A DNA stretch of 64,000 nt from GCA-2731375 sp002731375 (GTDB taxonomy: Bacteria > Pseudomonadota > Alphaproteobacteria > GCA-2731375). Under the pieces are notes generated by a model. It searched no databases. It was not told where the DNA came from and was given only the letters and a program-made list of their open reading frames with translations. Shown one piece after another: positions 26,042 to 35,265 of this stretch. Positions within the stretch are counted from its first letter, which is position 1, and every line of letters starts with the position of its first letter. The position numbers and the translations under genes were made by a program. Where the stretch lies: NCBI GenBank assembly GCA_030752605.1, contig JASMDX010000080.1:1-64000 (forward strand). Reading direction: 5' to 3'.

Positions 26042-26319
26042 GGCGTCACCTTCGGTTTATCGTCGCCAACCCGGTAGACGGCCAGGATTTCGTTGCTAAC
26101 CGTACTGCGCGCCACGTTGAACCATTGGCCGCAGCCATGGGAATGTCGCCAGCGTTCGAAATACACACCCTTATCGTTGCGCCGCATGAAGACGTAATCG
26201 CCCCAGGCGGCATCATCCAAATCTTCGGAATTCAGGGGCCGGACAATATGACCTTCACCGCCGCAGGAGAATTCCTCCTCGGATCGGGGGCCGCACCATG
26301 GGCATTCAATTAACAGCAT
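26038..26319 (-). CDS. soxD: Sarcosine oxidase subunit delta
   Basis: The 93-residue delta subunit binds a structural zinc ion in heterotetrameric sarcosine oxidase. The expected ligands are all present: Cys6 and Cys9 in CPWCG, His59 and Cys63 in HSHGCGQW. The block DDAAWGDYVFMR is a strong family signature. The stop overlaps the soxA start (ATGA) and its start shares a base with the soxB stop (TGATG), consistent with a polycistronic soxB-D-A-G message. It is too small to have catalytic activity by itself. Confidence 0.95.
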   Translation of the reverse strand: MLLIECPWCGPRSEEEFSCGGEGHIVRPLNSEDLDDAAWGDYVFMRRNDKGVYFERWRHSHGCGQWFNVARSTVSNEILAVYRVGDDKPKVTP

Positions 26320-27608
26320 CAGTGCGCCACCGCTGCCGCGCCATGCTCGGCCACCAAAGCGCCGCTATGGAAACGCTCCAGAGCAAAAGGCGCATTGATC
26401 GGATGTGCCTCACCTTTGGCCAGAGTATGGGCGAACAAATGGCCAGATCCCGGTGTTGCCTTGAAACCGCCGGTACCCCAGCCACAATTGAAAAACAGGC
26501 CTTCAACGGATGTGGCCGAAATAATTGGGCTGGCATCCGGGCAGATGTCCACGATTCCAGCCCATTGCCGCATCATCTTCAGGCGCGAGGTGATGGGATA
26601 TAGCTCCACCACCGCCCTGATCGTTTCCTCGATCACCGGCAGGCTGCCGCGTTGAGCATAGGAATTATAAGGATCGATGCCGGCGCCAATAACCAGCTCG
26701 CCCTTGTCCGATTGGGACATATAGGCATGCACCTTGTTGGACATAATCACCGTCGGCATCACTGGCTTTATCGGTTCGGAGACCAGGGCTTGCAGGGGAT
26801 GGCTGTCGATGGGCAGGCGGATGCCGGCCATGGCGGCCAGCACGGAAGAATGCCCCGCCGCCACGACGCCAATTTTCGGCGTGCGGATCTCGCCTTGATT
26901 GGTGCGCACGCCCTCGACCCGGCCCTCGCGGATAATAAGGTCCGTGACCTCACAATTCTGAATTATATGCACGCCCAGGCGGTCGGCGCCCCTGGCATAG
27001 CCCCAGGCCACAGCGTCATGGCGGGCGGTGCCAGCGCGGCGCTGCAAGGTTCCGCCCAGAACGGGATAACGCGTATCGGGGTCGAGATTAAGGATCGGGC
27101 ACAACTCCCCCAGCTGCGTAGGCGTGACCCATTCCGCATCGACACCAGCCAGTTGATTGGCATAGATGCGGCGGCGCAATTCGCGGACCTCACCCTCGTC
27201 ATGGGCTAGATTGATCACACCACGTTGCGAGAACATGACGTTGAAGTTCAGCTCCTGGCTCAGACCCTCCCACAGTTTTAGGGCATGATCATAGATCGCG
27301 GCACTTTCGGGATTGAGATAGTTGGAGCGGACAATGGTTGTGTTACGCCCCGTGTTGCCGCCGCCAATCCAGCCCTTTTCCAGCACCGCGATATTCCGCA
27401 TACCGTGCAACTTGGCCAGATAATAGGCCGTGGCCAGGCCATGGCCGCCGCCGCCGACAATGACGGCATCATAGGATGGGCGCGGCTGCGGGCTGCGCCA
27501 AGCCTGGGGCCAGTTGCGGTGGCGCTGCAATGCATTGCGCGCAAGGGCGAAGATCGAATAGTTTGCCATGTCCTTGGTATATTTTTCAAAACCAAAACGG
27601 GGCATCAT
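26319..27608 (-). CDS. soxB: Sarcosine oxidase subunit beta
   Basis: The 429-residue beta subunit carries the FAD at which sarcosine is oxidised and covalent FMN at the subunit interface. It has the FAD motif VIVGGGGHGLATAYYLAK (about 49-66), GNTGRNTTIVRSNYL, and GTARHDAVAWGYARGAD, whose His is the residue I expect to carry FMN. Near the C-terminus are the GIVDICPDASPII and GWGTGGFKATPGSG blocks. The ATG at 27569 (MANYSIFALARNAL) fits the family N-terminus better than the frame start at 27608. The enoyl-CoA hydratase gene starts 23-62 bases away on the other strand. Confidence 0.95.
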   Translation of the reverse strand: MMPRFGFEKYTKDMANYSIFALARNALQRHRNWPQAWRSPQPRPSYDAVIVGGGGHGLATAYYLAKLHGMRNIAVLEKGWIGGGNTGRNTTIVRSNYLNPESAAIYDHALKLWEGLSQELNFNVMFSQRGVINLAHDEGEVRELRRRIYANQLAGVDAEWVTPTQLGELCPILNLDPDTRYPVLGGTLQRRAGTARHDAVAWGYARGADRLGVHIIQNCEVTDLIIREGRVEGVRTNQGEIRTPKIGVVAAGHSSVLAAMAGIRLPIDSHPLQALVSEPIKPVMPTVIMSNKVHAYMSQSDKGELVIGAGIDPYNSYAQRGSLPVIEETIRAVVELYPITSRLKMMRQWAGIVDICPDASPIISATSVEGLFFNCGWGTGGFKATPGSGHLFAHTLAKGEAHPINAPFALERFHSGALVAEHGAAAVAH

Positions 27609-27631
27609 ATAGAGCTTTCGAGAGGCCTGCC

Positions 27632-28417
27632 ATGACTAACGATCCGATTTATCTGCAGAAAAACGGCGAGATGGCCGAGATTGTTTTAAACCGACCTGAG
27701 AAGCTAAACGCCCTGAACGCCGAGGTCTGGAAGGGCATTATCGATCTGTTCAGCCAGGCCGGCGCCGATGCGGCGATCAAGGTGGTGATCCTGCGTTCGT
27801 CGGCGCCGCGCGCTTTTGCCGCCGGGGCGGATATTTCGGAATTTCCCATCGTGCATGCCACGGCGGAAAGTGCCGGCGCCTATCATGACAAGATCCGCCA
27901 TGCCTATGACGCCATCCATGCCCTGAACAAGCCGACCATCGCCATGATTCGCGGCGTCTGTTTCGGTGGCGGCTGCGCCATCGCCTTGAACTGCGACCTG
28001 CGTTACATCGATCCCACGGCGCATTTCTGCATTCCGCCGGCACGTCTGGGCATTGCGTACAGCCTGCTGGAAACCAAGCGTCTGTCAGACCTGGTCGGGC
28101 CGTCCAGAGCCAAGGAAATGTTGATGGGCGCCAAGGTAATAGAAGCCCAGGAGGCGGTCGATATCGGCCTGGCCACCCGCCTGTTCGAAGCCGATCAACT
28201 GGAAACCGGCACCCACGAGTTTGCCCAGAACCTATGCGGTCTGTCGCAATTCACCATCCGGGCCGTGAAGACCATGGTCGAGGAAATCAGCGAAGGCGCG
28301 GTGGACGAAACCGAAACCTCCAAACGCCTGCGCGGTGAAGGCTTCCAAGGCGCCGACTATATTGAGGGCCGGGATGCCTTCCTTGAAAAGCGTAAGGCGA
28401 AGTTCACCTATTCATAG
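27632..28417 (+). CDS. Enoyl-CoA hydratase/isomerase family protein
   Basis: A 261-residue crotonase-fold protein. The oxyanion-hole elements are visible as PRAFAAGADISEF (about 50-62) and GVCFGGGCAIALNCDLRY (about 107-124). The usual catalytic glutamate position is not typical (IPPARLGIAYSLLETKRL), so the reaction may not be simple hydration. The ATG at 27632 has a GAGAGG Shine-Dalgarno; longer frames run into soxB antisense and are not real. It faces the sarcosine oxidase operon head-to-head and overlaps the amidase tail-to-tail by 10 bases. Likely in acyl-CoA breakdown. Confidence 0.88.
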   Translation: MTNDPIYLQKNGEMAEIVLNRPEKLNALNAEVWKGIIDLFSQAGADAAIKVVILRSSAPRAFAAGADISEFPIVHATAESAGAYHDKIRHAYDAIHALNKPTIAMIRGVCFGGGCAIALNCDLRYIDPTAHFCIPPARLGIAYSLLETKRLSDLVGPSRAKEMLMGAKVIEAQEAVDIGLATRLFEADQLETGTHEFAQNLCGLSQFTIRAVKTMVEEISEGAVDETETSKRLRGEGFQGADYIEGRDAFLEKRKAKFTYS

Positions 28418-29868
28418 CCGGGCGGAGCCTGAAACCCAACAATCTCGTTCGAGACCAAGCGGCAGAATTCAATCCCCGTCTTGTCCTCACCCTCCGCCGC
28501 GACCGCCTGCAGACCCAGGGGTAGTCCCTCGGGACTCAATCCGGCGGGGGAGACGGTGGAGGGCAGGAAAACCATGTTAGGGTAACCCGCCCAAAACATC
28601 TGATCCACGCCGCGCTGTTGTTTGCCGTTCACGGTGATCATACGGTCGTGGCGCTCGCCGGCATGGTCATGGGGCCAGGCGGCTGATGTGGCGGCGGGGC
28701 AGAGTAGTATATCCCATTCCTGGAAGAATTTCGTCCAGGCATGGCGCATGAAGGCGCGCTCGTTATCCAGAGTAAGCCATTCCCGGTGTGGCAGCAGGAC
28801 GCCGCGCGCCATGCGGGCAAGATAGCTGTCTCGATCAGTGTTCGGATCGGCAGCCACCGTCTCGAAATAGGCCAATTGCTCCGATATGGCACTGCGGGAT
28901 GTCGCGGCACGCAGTAGAAGAATGTAAATTTCAAAGGCCCGCGCGGTATCAATATCGGGCCGCGCCCTGTCACTGACCGTGGCGCCAGCCTTGGCCAAGG
29001 CATCGGCGACGGCTTGCAGACGGTCCTGGTAGGACTGTTCCACCTCCGCCGCCGGATCGCTTAGCATCACCGCCACCTTGAAATCCTTCAGGGCGGTCTT
29101 GCGCGGCGCCGGCATGTTCAGTTGCCAGGCCGTTGATGTTATCTGGTTCGGCCCGGCCACGATGTCGAGTGACAAGGCCAGATCCTCGGCACTGCGCGCC
29201 AAGGGGCCGACAACGGCGATATCCGCCTGGTTGAAAAACCCCGGCAAGGCCTGGCCGTCGCTGGGCACGATGCCATAGGTTGGTTTATGCCCAAAGATCC
29301 CGCAATAATGCGCCGGATTGCGGATGGAAGCGCCGATGTCGCTGCCCGCATCCAAACCGGTCAGACCTGCCGCCAAGGCCGCGGCCGAACCGCCTGACGA
29401 GCCGCCTGGTGTCATGCCCAGATCCCAGGGATTGTTGGTTGTGCCGTAAATTTCGTTGAAGGATTGCCAGTCCGCTAGATTGATCGGCACGTTGGTCTTG
29501 CCAAAAATGTTGGCGCCGGCGCCCAGCAATCGGTCTACGTACAAGGCATTACTATCTGCCATATTGTCCTTGTGGTCCGGCCGCCCCCAGGTCGTGGGAC
29601 CACCGGCAATATTGAACGATTCCTTTATGGTCATGGGCAGGCCATGCAGCGGCCCCCAATTCTTACCCTTTGCCAAGGCCTCGTCTGCCGCCTTTGCTCG
29701 CGCTCTGGCGCCCTCCACATCCATCCAGATGATGGCGTTCAGCCGCGGATTATATGTTTCGACCCGGTCCAGGAAATAGTCCAGCAACTCAACGGCGCTG
29801 ATTTCATGGCTCTTGATCTTGGCCACCAATTCAATAGCGGTGGCAAAATGCAGCTCAAACATTGGCAA
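28408..29868 (-). CDS. Amidase signature family protein
   Basis: A 486-residue amidase with the Ser-cisSer-Lys triad: Lys82 in MTIKESF, the cis-serine Ser157 in PGGSSGGS, and Ser181 in GSDIGASIRNP. The residue before the nucleophile is Ala where Gly is usual (GGS becomes GAS), a mild deviation. The N-terminal helix SAVELLDYFLDRVETYNP and the C-terminal substrate-pocket region look complete. It hydrolyses carboxamides or possibly small esters; the substrate is unknown. It is transcribed towards the enoyl-CoA hydratase. Its upstream side is where the AT-rich island begins. Confidence 0.9.
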   Translation of the reverse strand: MPMFELHFATAIELVAKIKSHEISAVELLDYFLDRVETYNPRLNAIIWMDVEGARARAKAADEALAKGKNWGPLHGLPMTIKESFNIAGGPTTWGRPDHKDNMADSNALYVDRLLGAGANIFGKTNVPINLADWQSFNEIYGTTNNPWDLGMTPGGSSGGSAAALAAGLTGLDAGSDIGASIRNPAHYCGIFGHKPTYGIVPSDGQALPGFFNQADIAVVGPLARSAEDLALSLDIVAGPNQITSTAWQLNMPAPRKTALKDFKVAVMLSDPAAEVEQSYQDRLQAVADALAKAGATVSDRARPDIDTARAFEIYILLLRAATSRSAISEQLAYFETVAADPNTDRDSYLARMARGVLLPHREWLTLDNERAFMRHAWTKFFQEWDILLCPAATSAAWPHDHAGERHDRMITVNGKQQRGVDQMFWAGYPNMVFLPSTVSPAGLSPEGLPLGLQAVAAEGEDKTGIEFCRLVSNEIVGFQAPPGYE

Positions 29869-30136
29869 ATTACCCTAACCCGATCGTACCCACAAAAATA
29901 TAGAGTCTTATCCATTGCTTTAAAGGCGAATTTTTTCGTTAAAATCTTTTAGAATTTAGTTAGAAGTTGAGGGGTGAAATTTGTATTCGACTAACCTCTT
30001 GTTTCTACACGATTTGTCGTAATGTGAAAACCAAGTGTTTGAACTTGCAAGTATAGAGGTTCGCCTCTCTCGTGTCTCTCTATCTTGTCTCTTGATACCG
30101 CAGTATCGAAGCTTTCTCTTGTGCTGTGGGCGGTCT
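29869..30136. other. AT-rich intergenic DNA, left end of the island
   Basis: No gene seen. The composition changes sharply here from GC-rich to AT-rich. It contains CTTATCCATTGCTTTAAAGG (29,907-29,926), similar to the motif at 37,388-37,408 at the other island end. A pyrimidine-rich stretch of repeated TCTCT/CTTGTCTC lies at about 30,065-30,095. Confidence 0.4.
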
Positions 30137-30613
30137 CTAGTCTTTCTCTAGCTTCGTTGCTAAAACCTTCTCTACCGTCACGTTGCCATCATCAAATCCA
30201 ACTCTATATCCAACCAGTTCCCATCCTTCGTTCTCAAGCGTTCCGTGATCGAACCCATGATCGCTTAACTGCAGCTCACACTCGTCATAGGTTTCCGGAT
30301 CAACGGTAGGATAGTCTTCACCAGCACGTCTTTGGTTTACAAAAATATCTACATTTTCCCATAAATCCTGGCCCTCAATCGCCTCAACGTTTTCTCCTAG
30401 AATCTCAAAGGGGTGCTTCTCATTTATCTTCAAGGTGAATGACGAAGGCACAGAGTCAGTATAAATTCCTCTAACCAACACTTCCGCTGATCTAAACCAT
30501 TCCTTTACCTCTCCATAGACATTCTTTTCGTCATGTGCCCACTTATGGAGGGTGTAGAATCCATACTTGGTGTCAGGGGTGAGTTTAAATAGTGGTTTCT
30601 CTGTATCTGTCAT
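30137..30613 (-). CDS. Hypothetical protein of the AT-rich island
   Basis: A 158-residue acidic soluble protein (many Asp and Glu), with no signal peptide or membrane segment. I recognise no family. The sequence alternates predicted strands and helices and looks like a genuine folded protein, for example DYPTVDPETYDECELQL and a C-terminal GYRVGFDDGNVTVEKVL strand pair. Codon use and AT content match the island and not the flanking amidase. A TATAAT at 30,715-30,720 with a possible TTGAGC -35 lies upstream, inside a large inverted repeat. Phage or plasmid origin is likely; function unknown. Confidence 0.6.
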   Translation of the reverse strand: MTDTEKPLFKLTPDTKYGFYTLHKWAHDEKNVYGEVKEWFRSAEVLVRGIYTDSVPSSFTLKINEKHPFEILGENVEAIEGQDLWENVDIFVNQRRAGEDYPTVDPETYDECELQLSDHGFDHGTLENEGWELVGYRVGFDDGNVTVEKVLATKLEKD

Positions 30614-30665
30614 ATCCTATAAACCCTTTAAAACTGCCGTGTATCGTTGCTCTAAAACTAGCTCA

Positions 30666-30720
30666 TATAATTGGCTCTATTTTTTGATCTATTTTCTAAT
30701 TTTAAATAGAGCCAATTATA
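30666..30720. repeat. Perfect 17-bp inverted repeat with 21-nt spacer
   Basis: The arm 30,666-30,682 (TATAATTGGCTCTATTT) is repeated as its exact reverse complement at 30,704-30,720. The spacer is AT-rich. There is no T-tract after either arm, so it does not look like an intrinsic terminator. Both outer ends read TATAAT inward, and one can act as the -10 of the 158-residue gene starting at 30,613. It may be an operator, an RNA hairpin in the leader, or an element end. Confidence 0.7.
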
Positions 30721-30903
30721 AGGGTTCATCGTCATGCATGCTCAACCAACTTTTCTAGCGCCGGGTCTACTACACAGTCACTGAAATCGTGATCAATCTC
30801 GACTGCGAGATGCTCCAGGGCTGCCTCTGGCATGTTGGATTACATCAACCTCGTGAACCCTCTTGACGGCGTACGGCTTTTCACCAAATCCTCAATCGTC
30901 TTC

Positions 30904-30960
30904 TTAATGCCCGCGTTTTTGTGTGGAGACCCTATAGTAGCCCGCATATTTCTTACTCAT
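30904..30960 (-). pseudogene. N-terminal relic of a serine recombinase (resolvase/invertase)
   Basis: An ATG at 30960 with a GAGG Shine-Dalgarno opens an 18-codon frame, MSKKYAGYYRVSTQKRGH, that stops at 30,904. YYRVSTQ is the hallmark N-terminus of serine recombinases, containing the nucleophilic serine. Everything after it is missing. It shows that a site-specific recombinase once lay here, just before the hydantoinase pair. The rest of 30,614-31,137 holds only the inverted repeat at 30,666-30,720 and a doubtful 33-codon frame at 30,732-30,833 (minus). Confidence 0.45.
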
Positions 30961-31137
30961 GACCTCGCCCCGTATAATGTCGACTAAGGTTCATATTTTA
31001 CAGCCTCCATCTAACTTTCTGAATAGCCGCACCCGACAGCAGGACTTTAGCCTCGCGCAACTTGTTGTCTAGCGACCAGAAACGGCGATGGGGAACCTTG
31101 TTTAAGTGTGAAGGAGGGAAAATCCGTTCTGCGCGGG

Positions 31138-32904
31138 CTACTCGGCTCGCGATTCCCGCAGTCGGCCCCGAAGGACGTGGGTGGCATCCATATCCACCAT
31201 TACCTCTCCGGGTAGAACACCCGTGCTCATGATGACCACCCCGTATGCCTCGGCAGCATGGGCGACGCTGACCTTCCCCTCGATCACATCCCAGCGGACT
31301 CGCTCTACATCCCGGACCAAAGGATCACCGTAACCACCAGCTCCCGCCATAGCATGGTGAAACAACGCTCCTTGTGCTAGCCGGACGGGCTCGGTAAGTA
31401 ATACTGGCAACATTGTCTCCGCCCCGGAAGTCGTCCGCACGATGTTGACGGAGCCCGTACCGGCATGTCCACCATCCAAGCCGTGTGGTGGGAAATCGCG
31501 TTTATCTGAACGCACGTTGAGCTCCGCTTCAGCAGCTAAAATCCGATACTCCCGAACGAGCGACAGCCCGCCTCGGTACTCCCCTGGACCGCCCGTATCC
31601 TCAGCAATGGCGTAGCGCTCAATGCGAATAGGGTACTCAGCTTCGATCATCTCCACGGGGACATTCGACTGATTAGCCCCGATATGTGCAATGCCCTCCT
31701 GCCCATCATGGTCAAAAGTAGCGCCGAAATTGCCCATGAACGTCTCACAGAAGATGAAAGGCTTACCATCCCGCCACCCGCTTATCGTGGGCAGTGTAGA
31801 CCCACCGCTGTTATCCGCTGCCACTCGCTCAGGAACTGCCTTAGCAAGTGCCCCAAACATGCAATCAATGGTCCGATAACCAGTGATTCCCCGTGCGCCG
31901 CATGCCGCCGGCATCACCGGGTTGACTACCGAGCCTTCGGGCGCAGTGACCGTAATCGCCCGGGTGTAGCCGTGACAGTTTGGAACTTCCTCGGGCATGA
32001 TCGAGCGCAGCGCGGCATACACCGATGCCTTCGTGAACGGGAGTGGTGCATTGATCCCGCCTTGTACCTGAGGCGAAGACCCGGTGAAATCGGCTGTGAC
32101 GTGATCGCCCTCCACCGTAAGTGCAAGTTCGAATACCACCGGTTCCGGATTGGCGCCAAGACCATCAATATGGTCGGTGAATCGATAGGTGCCATCCGAC
32201 ACCTCGGCAAACTCCGCGCGAGCTAGCCGTTCCGCATAGTCGTGCAGGTGACCATAGTATTCCATGACGATGTCCCGGCCGTAGCGACCGATAAGCTCGA
32301 GCAGTTCACGTTCGCCCGTGGCACAAGCCGCGATCTGCGATTGGAGGTCGCCAAGCACCTTGTCAGGGAGACGCACGTTCGACGCCACAAGTTCCTTTAT
32401 CGCGAGAACCGGATGCCCAGCGTCGACGAATTTCAGAAATGGGATCCGCAACCCTTCCTGATAGATTTCGGTCGCCCCCAGAGCATTACTGCCAGCGACG
32501 ATCCCGCCTACGTCACAGTGATGCGCCACGGTGCACGACCACCCAGCAATCATCGTATTGTGAAAAATCGGCTTTGTAATATAGATGTCGGGGAGATGTT
32601 GCCCATTGGCAATATAAGGGTCGTTGAAGATGAACACGTCATCAGGCTCGATGTCACCCTCGAACCGGCGCATCAGCCCGCTCATTGCATCAAAGAAGCT
32701 TCCGAGGTGCATAGGCGTGGTCAGCCCTTGCGCTAAAGTCTGACCACGCTCATCGAGCAGCGCCGTCGAAAAGTCCATCGAGTCCCGGATGATGCCCGAG
32801 TAAGCGCTTCGCATGAGATTAAGCGCCATGTCGTCGGCAATGGTGTCGAAGGAGTTCTTTAAAACTTCCAGCAAGAAAGGATCGACATTCGATTTCGTGC
32901 TCAT
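31138..32904 (-). CDS. Hydantoinase B / oxoprolinase family protein, copy 1
   Basis: A 588-residue HyuB-type subunit of ATP-dependent N-methylhydantoinase, acetone carboxylase or 5-oxoprolinase-like enzymes. Family blocks are visible: DPFLLEVLKNSFDTIADDM at the start, STALLDERGQTLAQG, IFNDPYIANGQHLPDIYI, HHCDVGG, TADFTGSSPQVQGGIN, GSVVNPVMPAACGARGITG and GAGGYGDPLVRD near the end. It begins 2 bases after the hyuA-like gene and is certainly its partner. The reaction is ATP-dependent cleavage of a cyclic amide or a related step; the substrate is open. GC content is intermediate between the island and the chromosome, and AT-rich non-coding DNA lies on both sides. Confidence 0.9.
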   Translation of the reverse strand: MSTKSNVDPFLLEVLKNSFDTIADDMALNLMRSAYSGIIRDSMDFSTALLDERGQTLAQGLTTPMHLGSFFDAMSGLMRRFEGDIEPDDVFIFNDPYIANGQHLPDIYITKPIFHNTMIAGWSCTVAHHCDVGGIVAGSNALGATEIYQEGLRIPFLKFVDAGHPVLAIKELVASNVRLPDKVLGDLQSQIAACATGERELLELIGRYGRDIVMEYYGHLHDYAERLARAEFAEVSDGTYRFTDHIDGLGANPEPVVFELALTVEGDHVTADFTGSSPQVQGGINAPLPFTKASVYAALRSIMPEEVPNCHGYTRAITVTAPEGSVVNPVMPAACGARGITGYRTIDCMFGALAKAVPERVAADNSGGSTLPTISGWRDGKPFIFCETFMGNFGATFDHDGQEGIAHIGANQSNVPVEMIEAEYPIRIERYAIAEDTGGPGEYRGGLSLVREYRILAAEAELNVRSDKRDFPPHGLDGGHAGTGSVNIVRTTSGAETMLPVLLTEPVRLAQGALFHHAMAGAGGYGDPLVRDVERVRWDVIEGKVSVAHAAEAYGVVIMSTGVLPGEVMVDMDATHVLRGRLRESRAE

Positions 32905-32906
32905 GG

Positions 32907-35000
32907 CTAACTCAGGCGAATGATGATGTTGGCAAACTCATCGATTATCGCGCTTGCGTTCGGCGGTACAACTGTGGTGCCTTCGTACTCCTCGATGATT
33001 ATCGGGCCGCGATGTTCCCGATCGCCCATCGACTCACGGGAGAACACCTTGGTAGTTAAGGTGCCGAACTCCGACCCAAAATAGGCCATTCGCTCCGAGG
33101 GCGGAGGTTCCATCCCCCCATCCAAGACATTCGCCGCTAGAGTAATTGAACCCCGGCGCACGCCTCCGATAGTGCGGAGATTAACGACCTCAATACCGTA
33201 TTGACCCTCGAAACAATGACCGTATCGGCGTTCATGCTCTTTATCGAATCGCGTCGTAAGTGTTTCGATCTTCTCAGCGCTACCGCCTGCATTGGGATAC
33301 GGGATCGTTATCTCGAACGCTTGCCCCTGATAACGTAGATCGGCAAAACGCTGAACGTCAATCTCGTCGGGCGGATGCTCGAGCCGATTGGTCAATGTCT
33401 CTACCAGAGCATCGAAGGTAGGCTCGGGGTCCCAATATGCTAATGAATCAAGTGGCCGAAGGCAGGCCCGAGCTTCATTCAACTCAAGTTCCGAGCAAAG
33501 TAGGCCGAGCGCACTAAACACACCGGCGGCCGGCGGTACAATCACTTCGGTGATGCGAAGCTCGCGCGCTAACGTCACCGCGTGCACGCCACCGCTTCCA
33601 CCGAAAGCTAGCATCCCAAAATCTCGGGTGTCACGACCTCGGTGGGTGGTGACCGCCTTTACCGCACGTACCATGTTCATGTTCGCCACCTGATGAATTC
33701 CGTATGCGGTCTCCATCACTCCTCGATCCAACGCATTCGCAACCTGGGTTTCCAGCGCCAAATATGCCTTTTCCCAATCGATCGGAACGCTACCTCCAGC
33801 AAGCGCTTCCGGATTGAGGTAGCCGAGTACGACATTCGCGTCGGTCACGGTCGGTGCCGTCCCCCCAAGGCTATAGCACGCGGGCCCAGGGTGGGCTCCT
33901 GCGCTGTCCGGGCCTACTTTGATGGCACCACCTTTATCCACCCTGACCATGCTTCCGCCGCCAGCCCCGACCTCGGAGATGTCGATGACCGGCAATTTCA
34001 ACGCATAGCCAGCGCCGGCCATCAGTGCGCTGCTCGTCGACATAGCGGCTCCCACCTCGTATTCCTCGGAACTCGTTAGTTCGCCGCCCTCGATCACTGA
34101 CGCCTTAGCGGTAGTCCCACCCATATCAAAGGTGATGATGTTGGCGTAGCCTTGCGACCGCCCGATATGGCGCGCACCAATTACACCCGCAGCGGGCCCG
34201 CATTCGATGATCTGGGCCGGTTTATCCAATACCGCCTTAGCAGACAATACCCCGCCACTCGATTGCATGATGAGTACGCGCGCCCGGATTCCCACTTGCG
34301 TCAGCTGCTCGATGAGTGAGCTGACGTAGTCCTTGACCGGTGGTCCGACGTAGGCGTTGATCACCGTGGTGCTGGTCCGTTCGTACTCCCGTATCTGAGG
34401 CAGCACCTCTAGGGATACACTGATGAACTTGTCTGGAAATCGGGTGCGGAGCGCTGTAGCTATGAGCTGCTCGTGGCTTGGGTTGGTATAAGAGTTAATT
34501 AGGCATACCGCGACCGCTTCTACTCCAGCAGACTCGATGATGTCGATTGCGGCCTCAAGACTGGTCATATCCAGAGCCACAATTATCTTGCCATCGTGGG
34601 CGACCCGCTCCTTGACCTCGAGGCGAAGGTGGCGAGGCGCGAGCGGCGGGGGCTTTTGCCAACGCGGATCGTACAGCCGAGGAGTGCGGACTCGACGCAG
34701 TTCCAGTACGTCCCGGAAACCTTCAGTGGTAATAAGCGCCGTCGACGCTCCCTTGTGCTCGACGATCGCATTCGTCGCAACCGTGCAGCCATGAAGCACT
34801 TCGCTGACCTCGCCCGGTGTGACGCCCTCTCTCGAGAGAAGCCTTAGCGTGCCCTCAACGACCGCGTCCGCATAGTTGTCAGGCGTCGAGAGAAGTTTCT
34901 CCGTTGCCGTTGAGCCGTCCGAACGGCTCAGGGCGATGTCCGTAAACGTGCCCCCTATGTCGGCGGCGAGCCGTAGCGCGCGAAATTGCGAACTATCCAT
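32907..35000 (-). CDS. Hydantoinase A / oxoprolinase family protein, copy 1
   Basis: A 697-residue HyuA-type subunit with the actin/HSP70-like ATP-binding fold. It starts LAADIGGTFTDIAL (phosphate 1 motif), then HGCTVATNAIVEHKGAST, LEVLPQIREYERTSTTVINAYV, MQSSGGVLSAK, ECGPAAGVIGA, FDMGGTTAKAS and LAFGGSGGVHA, the complete family order. It phosphorylates the amide carbonyl for the HyuB partner. Together with the gene at 31,138 it forms a two-gene operon in the AT-rich island, separate from the second copy at 53,204-57,012. Sequence differences between the copies are large, so they are not a recent duplication. Confidence 0.92.
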   Translation of the reverse strand: MDSSQFRALRLAADIGGTFTDIALSRSDGSTATEKLLSTPDNYADAVVEGTLRLLSREGVTPGEVSEVLHGCTVATNAIVEHKGASTALITTEGFRDVLELRRVRTPRLYDPRWQKPPPLAPRHLRLEVKERVAHDGKIIVALDMTSLEAAIDIIESAGVEAVAVCLINSYTNPSHEQLIATALRTRFPDKFISVSLEVLPQIREYERTSTTVINAYVGPPVKDYVSSLIEQLTQVGIRARVLIMQSSGGVLSAKAVLDKPAQIIECGPAAGVIGARHIGRSQGYANIITFDMGGTTAKASVIEGGELTSSEEYEVGAAMSTSSALMAGAGYALKLPVIDISEVGAGGGSMVRVDKGGAIKVGPDSAGAHPGPACYSLGGTAPTVTDANVVLGYLNPEALAGGSVPIDWEKAYLALETQVANALDRGVMETAYGIHQVANMNMVRAVKAVTTHRGRDTRDFGMLAFGGSGGVHAVTLARELRITEVIVPPAAGVFSALGLLCSELELNEARACLRPLDSLAYWDPEPTFDALVETLTNRLEHPPDEIDVQRFADLRYQGQAFEITIPYPNAGGSAEKIETLTTRFDKEHERRYGHCFEGQYGIEVVNLRTIGGVRRGSITLAANVLDGGMEPPPSERMAYFGSEFGTLTTKVFSRESMGDREHRGPIIIEEYEGTTVVPPNASAIIDEFANIIIRLS

Positions 35001-35265
35001 CTGTTCCTGCGATCTTTTTTCTAGGTACTTATTCTAACTCAATCGTGTCCTGTCTAATTACCCTTTAGAATCAATGGGTTAGAAAACCTATGTAGTGTTT
35101 TTGAAGTTGGGAGGGAAGGGCAATAGAAGGGCGATTATCCTATCCTCTTGATTCTAAATCGGAATTCTAACTCTTGATATTGTAGTTTCATCTTTCTATC
35201 AGTTCCAACGTCTTTGCTGACACCTCTGCATCGTTGCAATAAGCCCTAATGACGCCTTTAAATTC

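Noticed and set aside
30666..30720. Inverted repeat interpreted as a Rho-independent terminator
   Set aside because: Neither side has a T-run and the spacer is 21 nt, so terminator function is unlikely.
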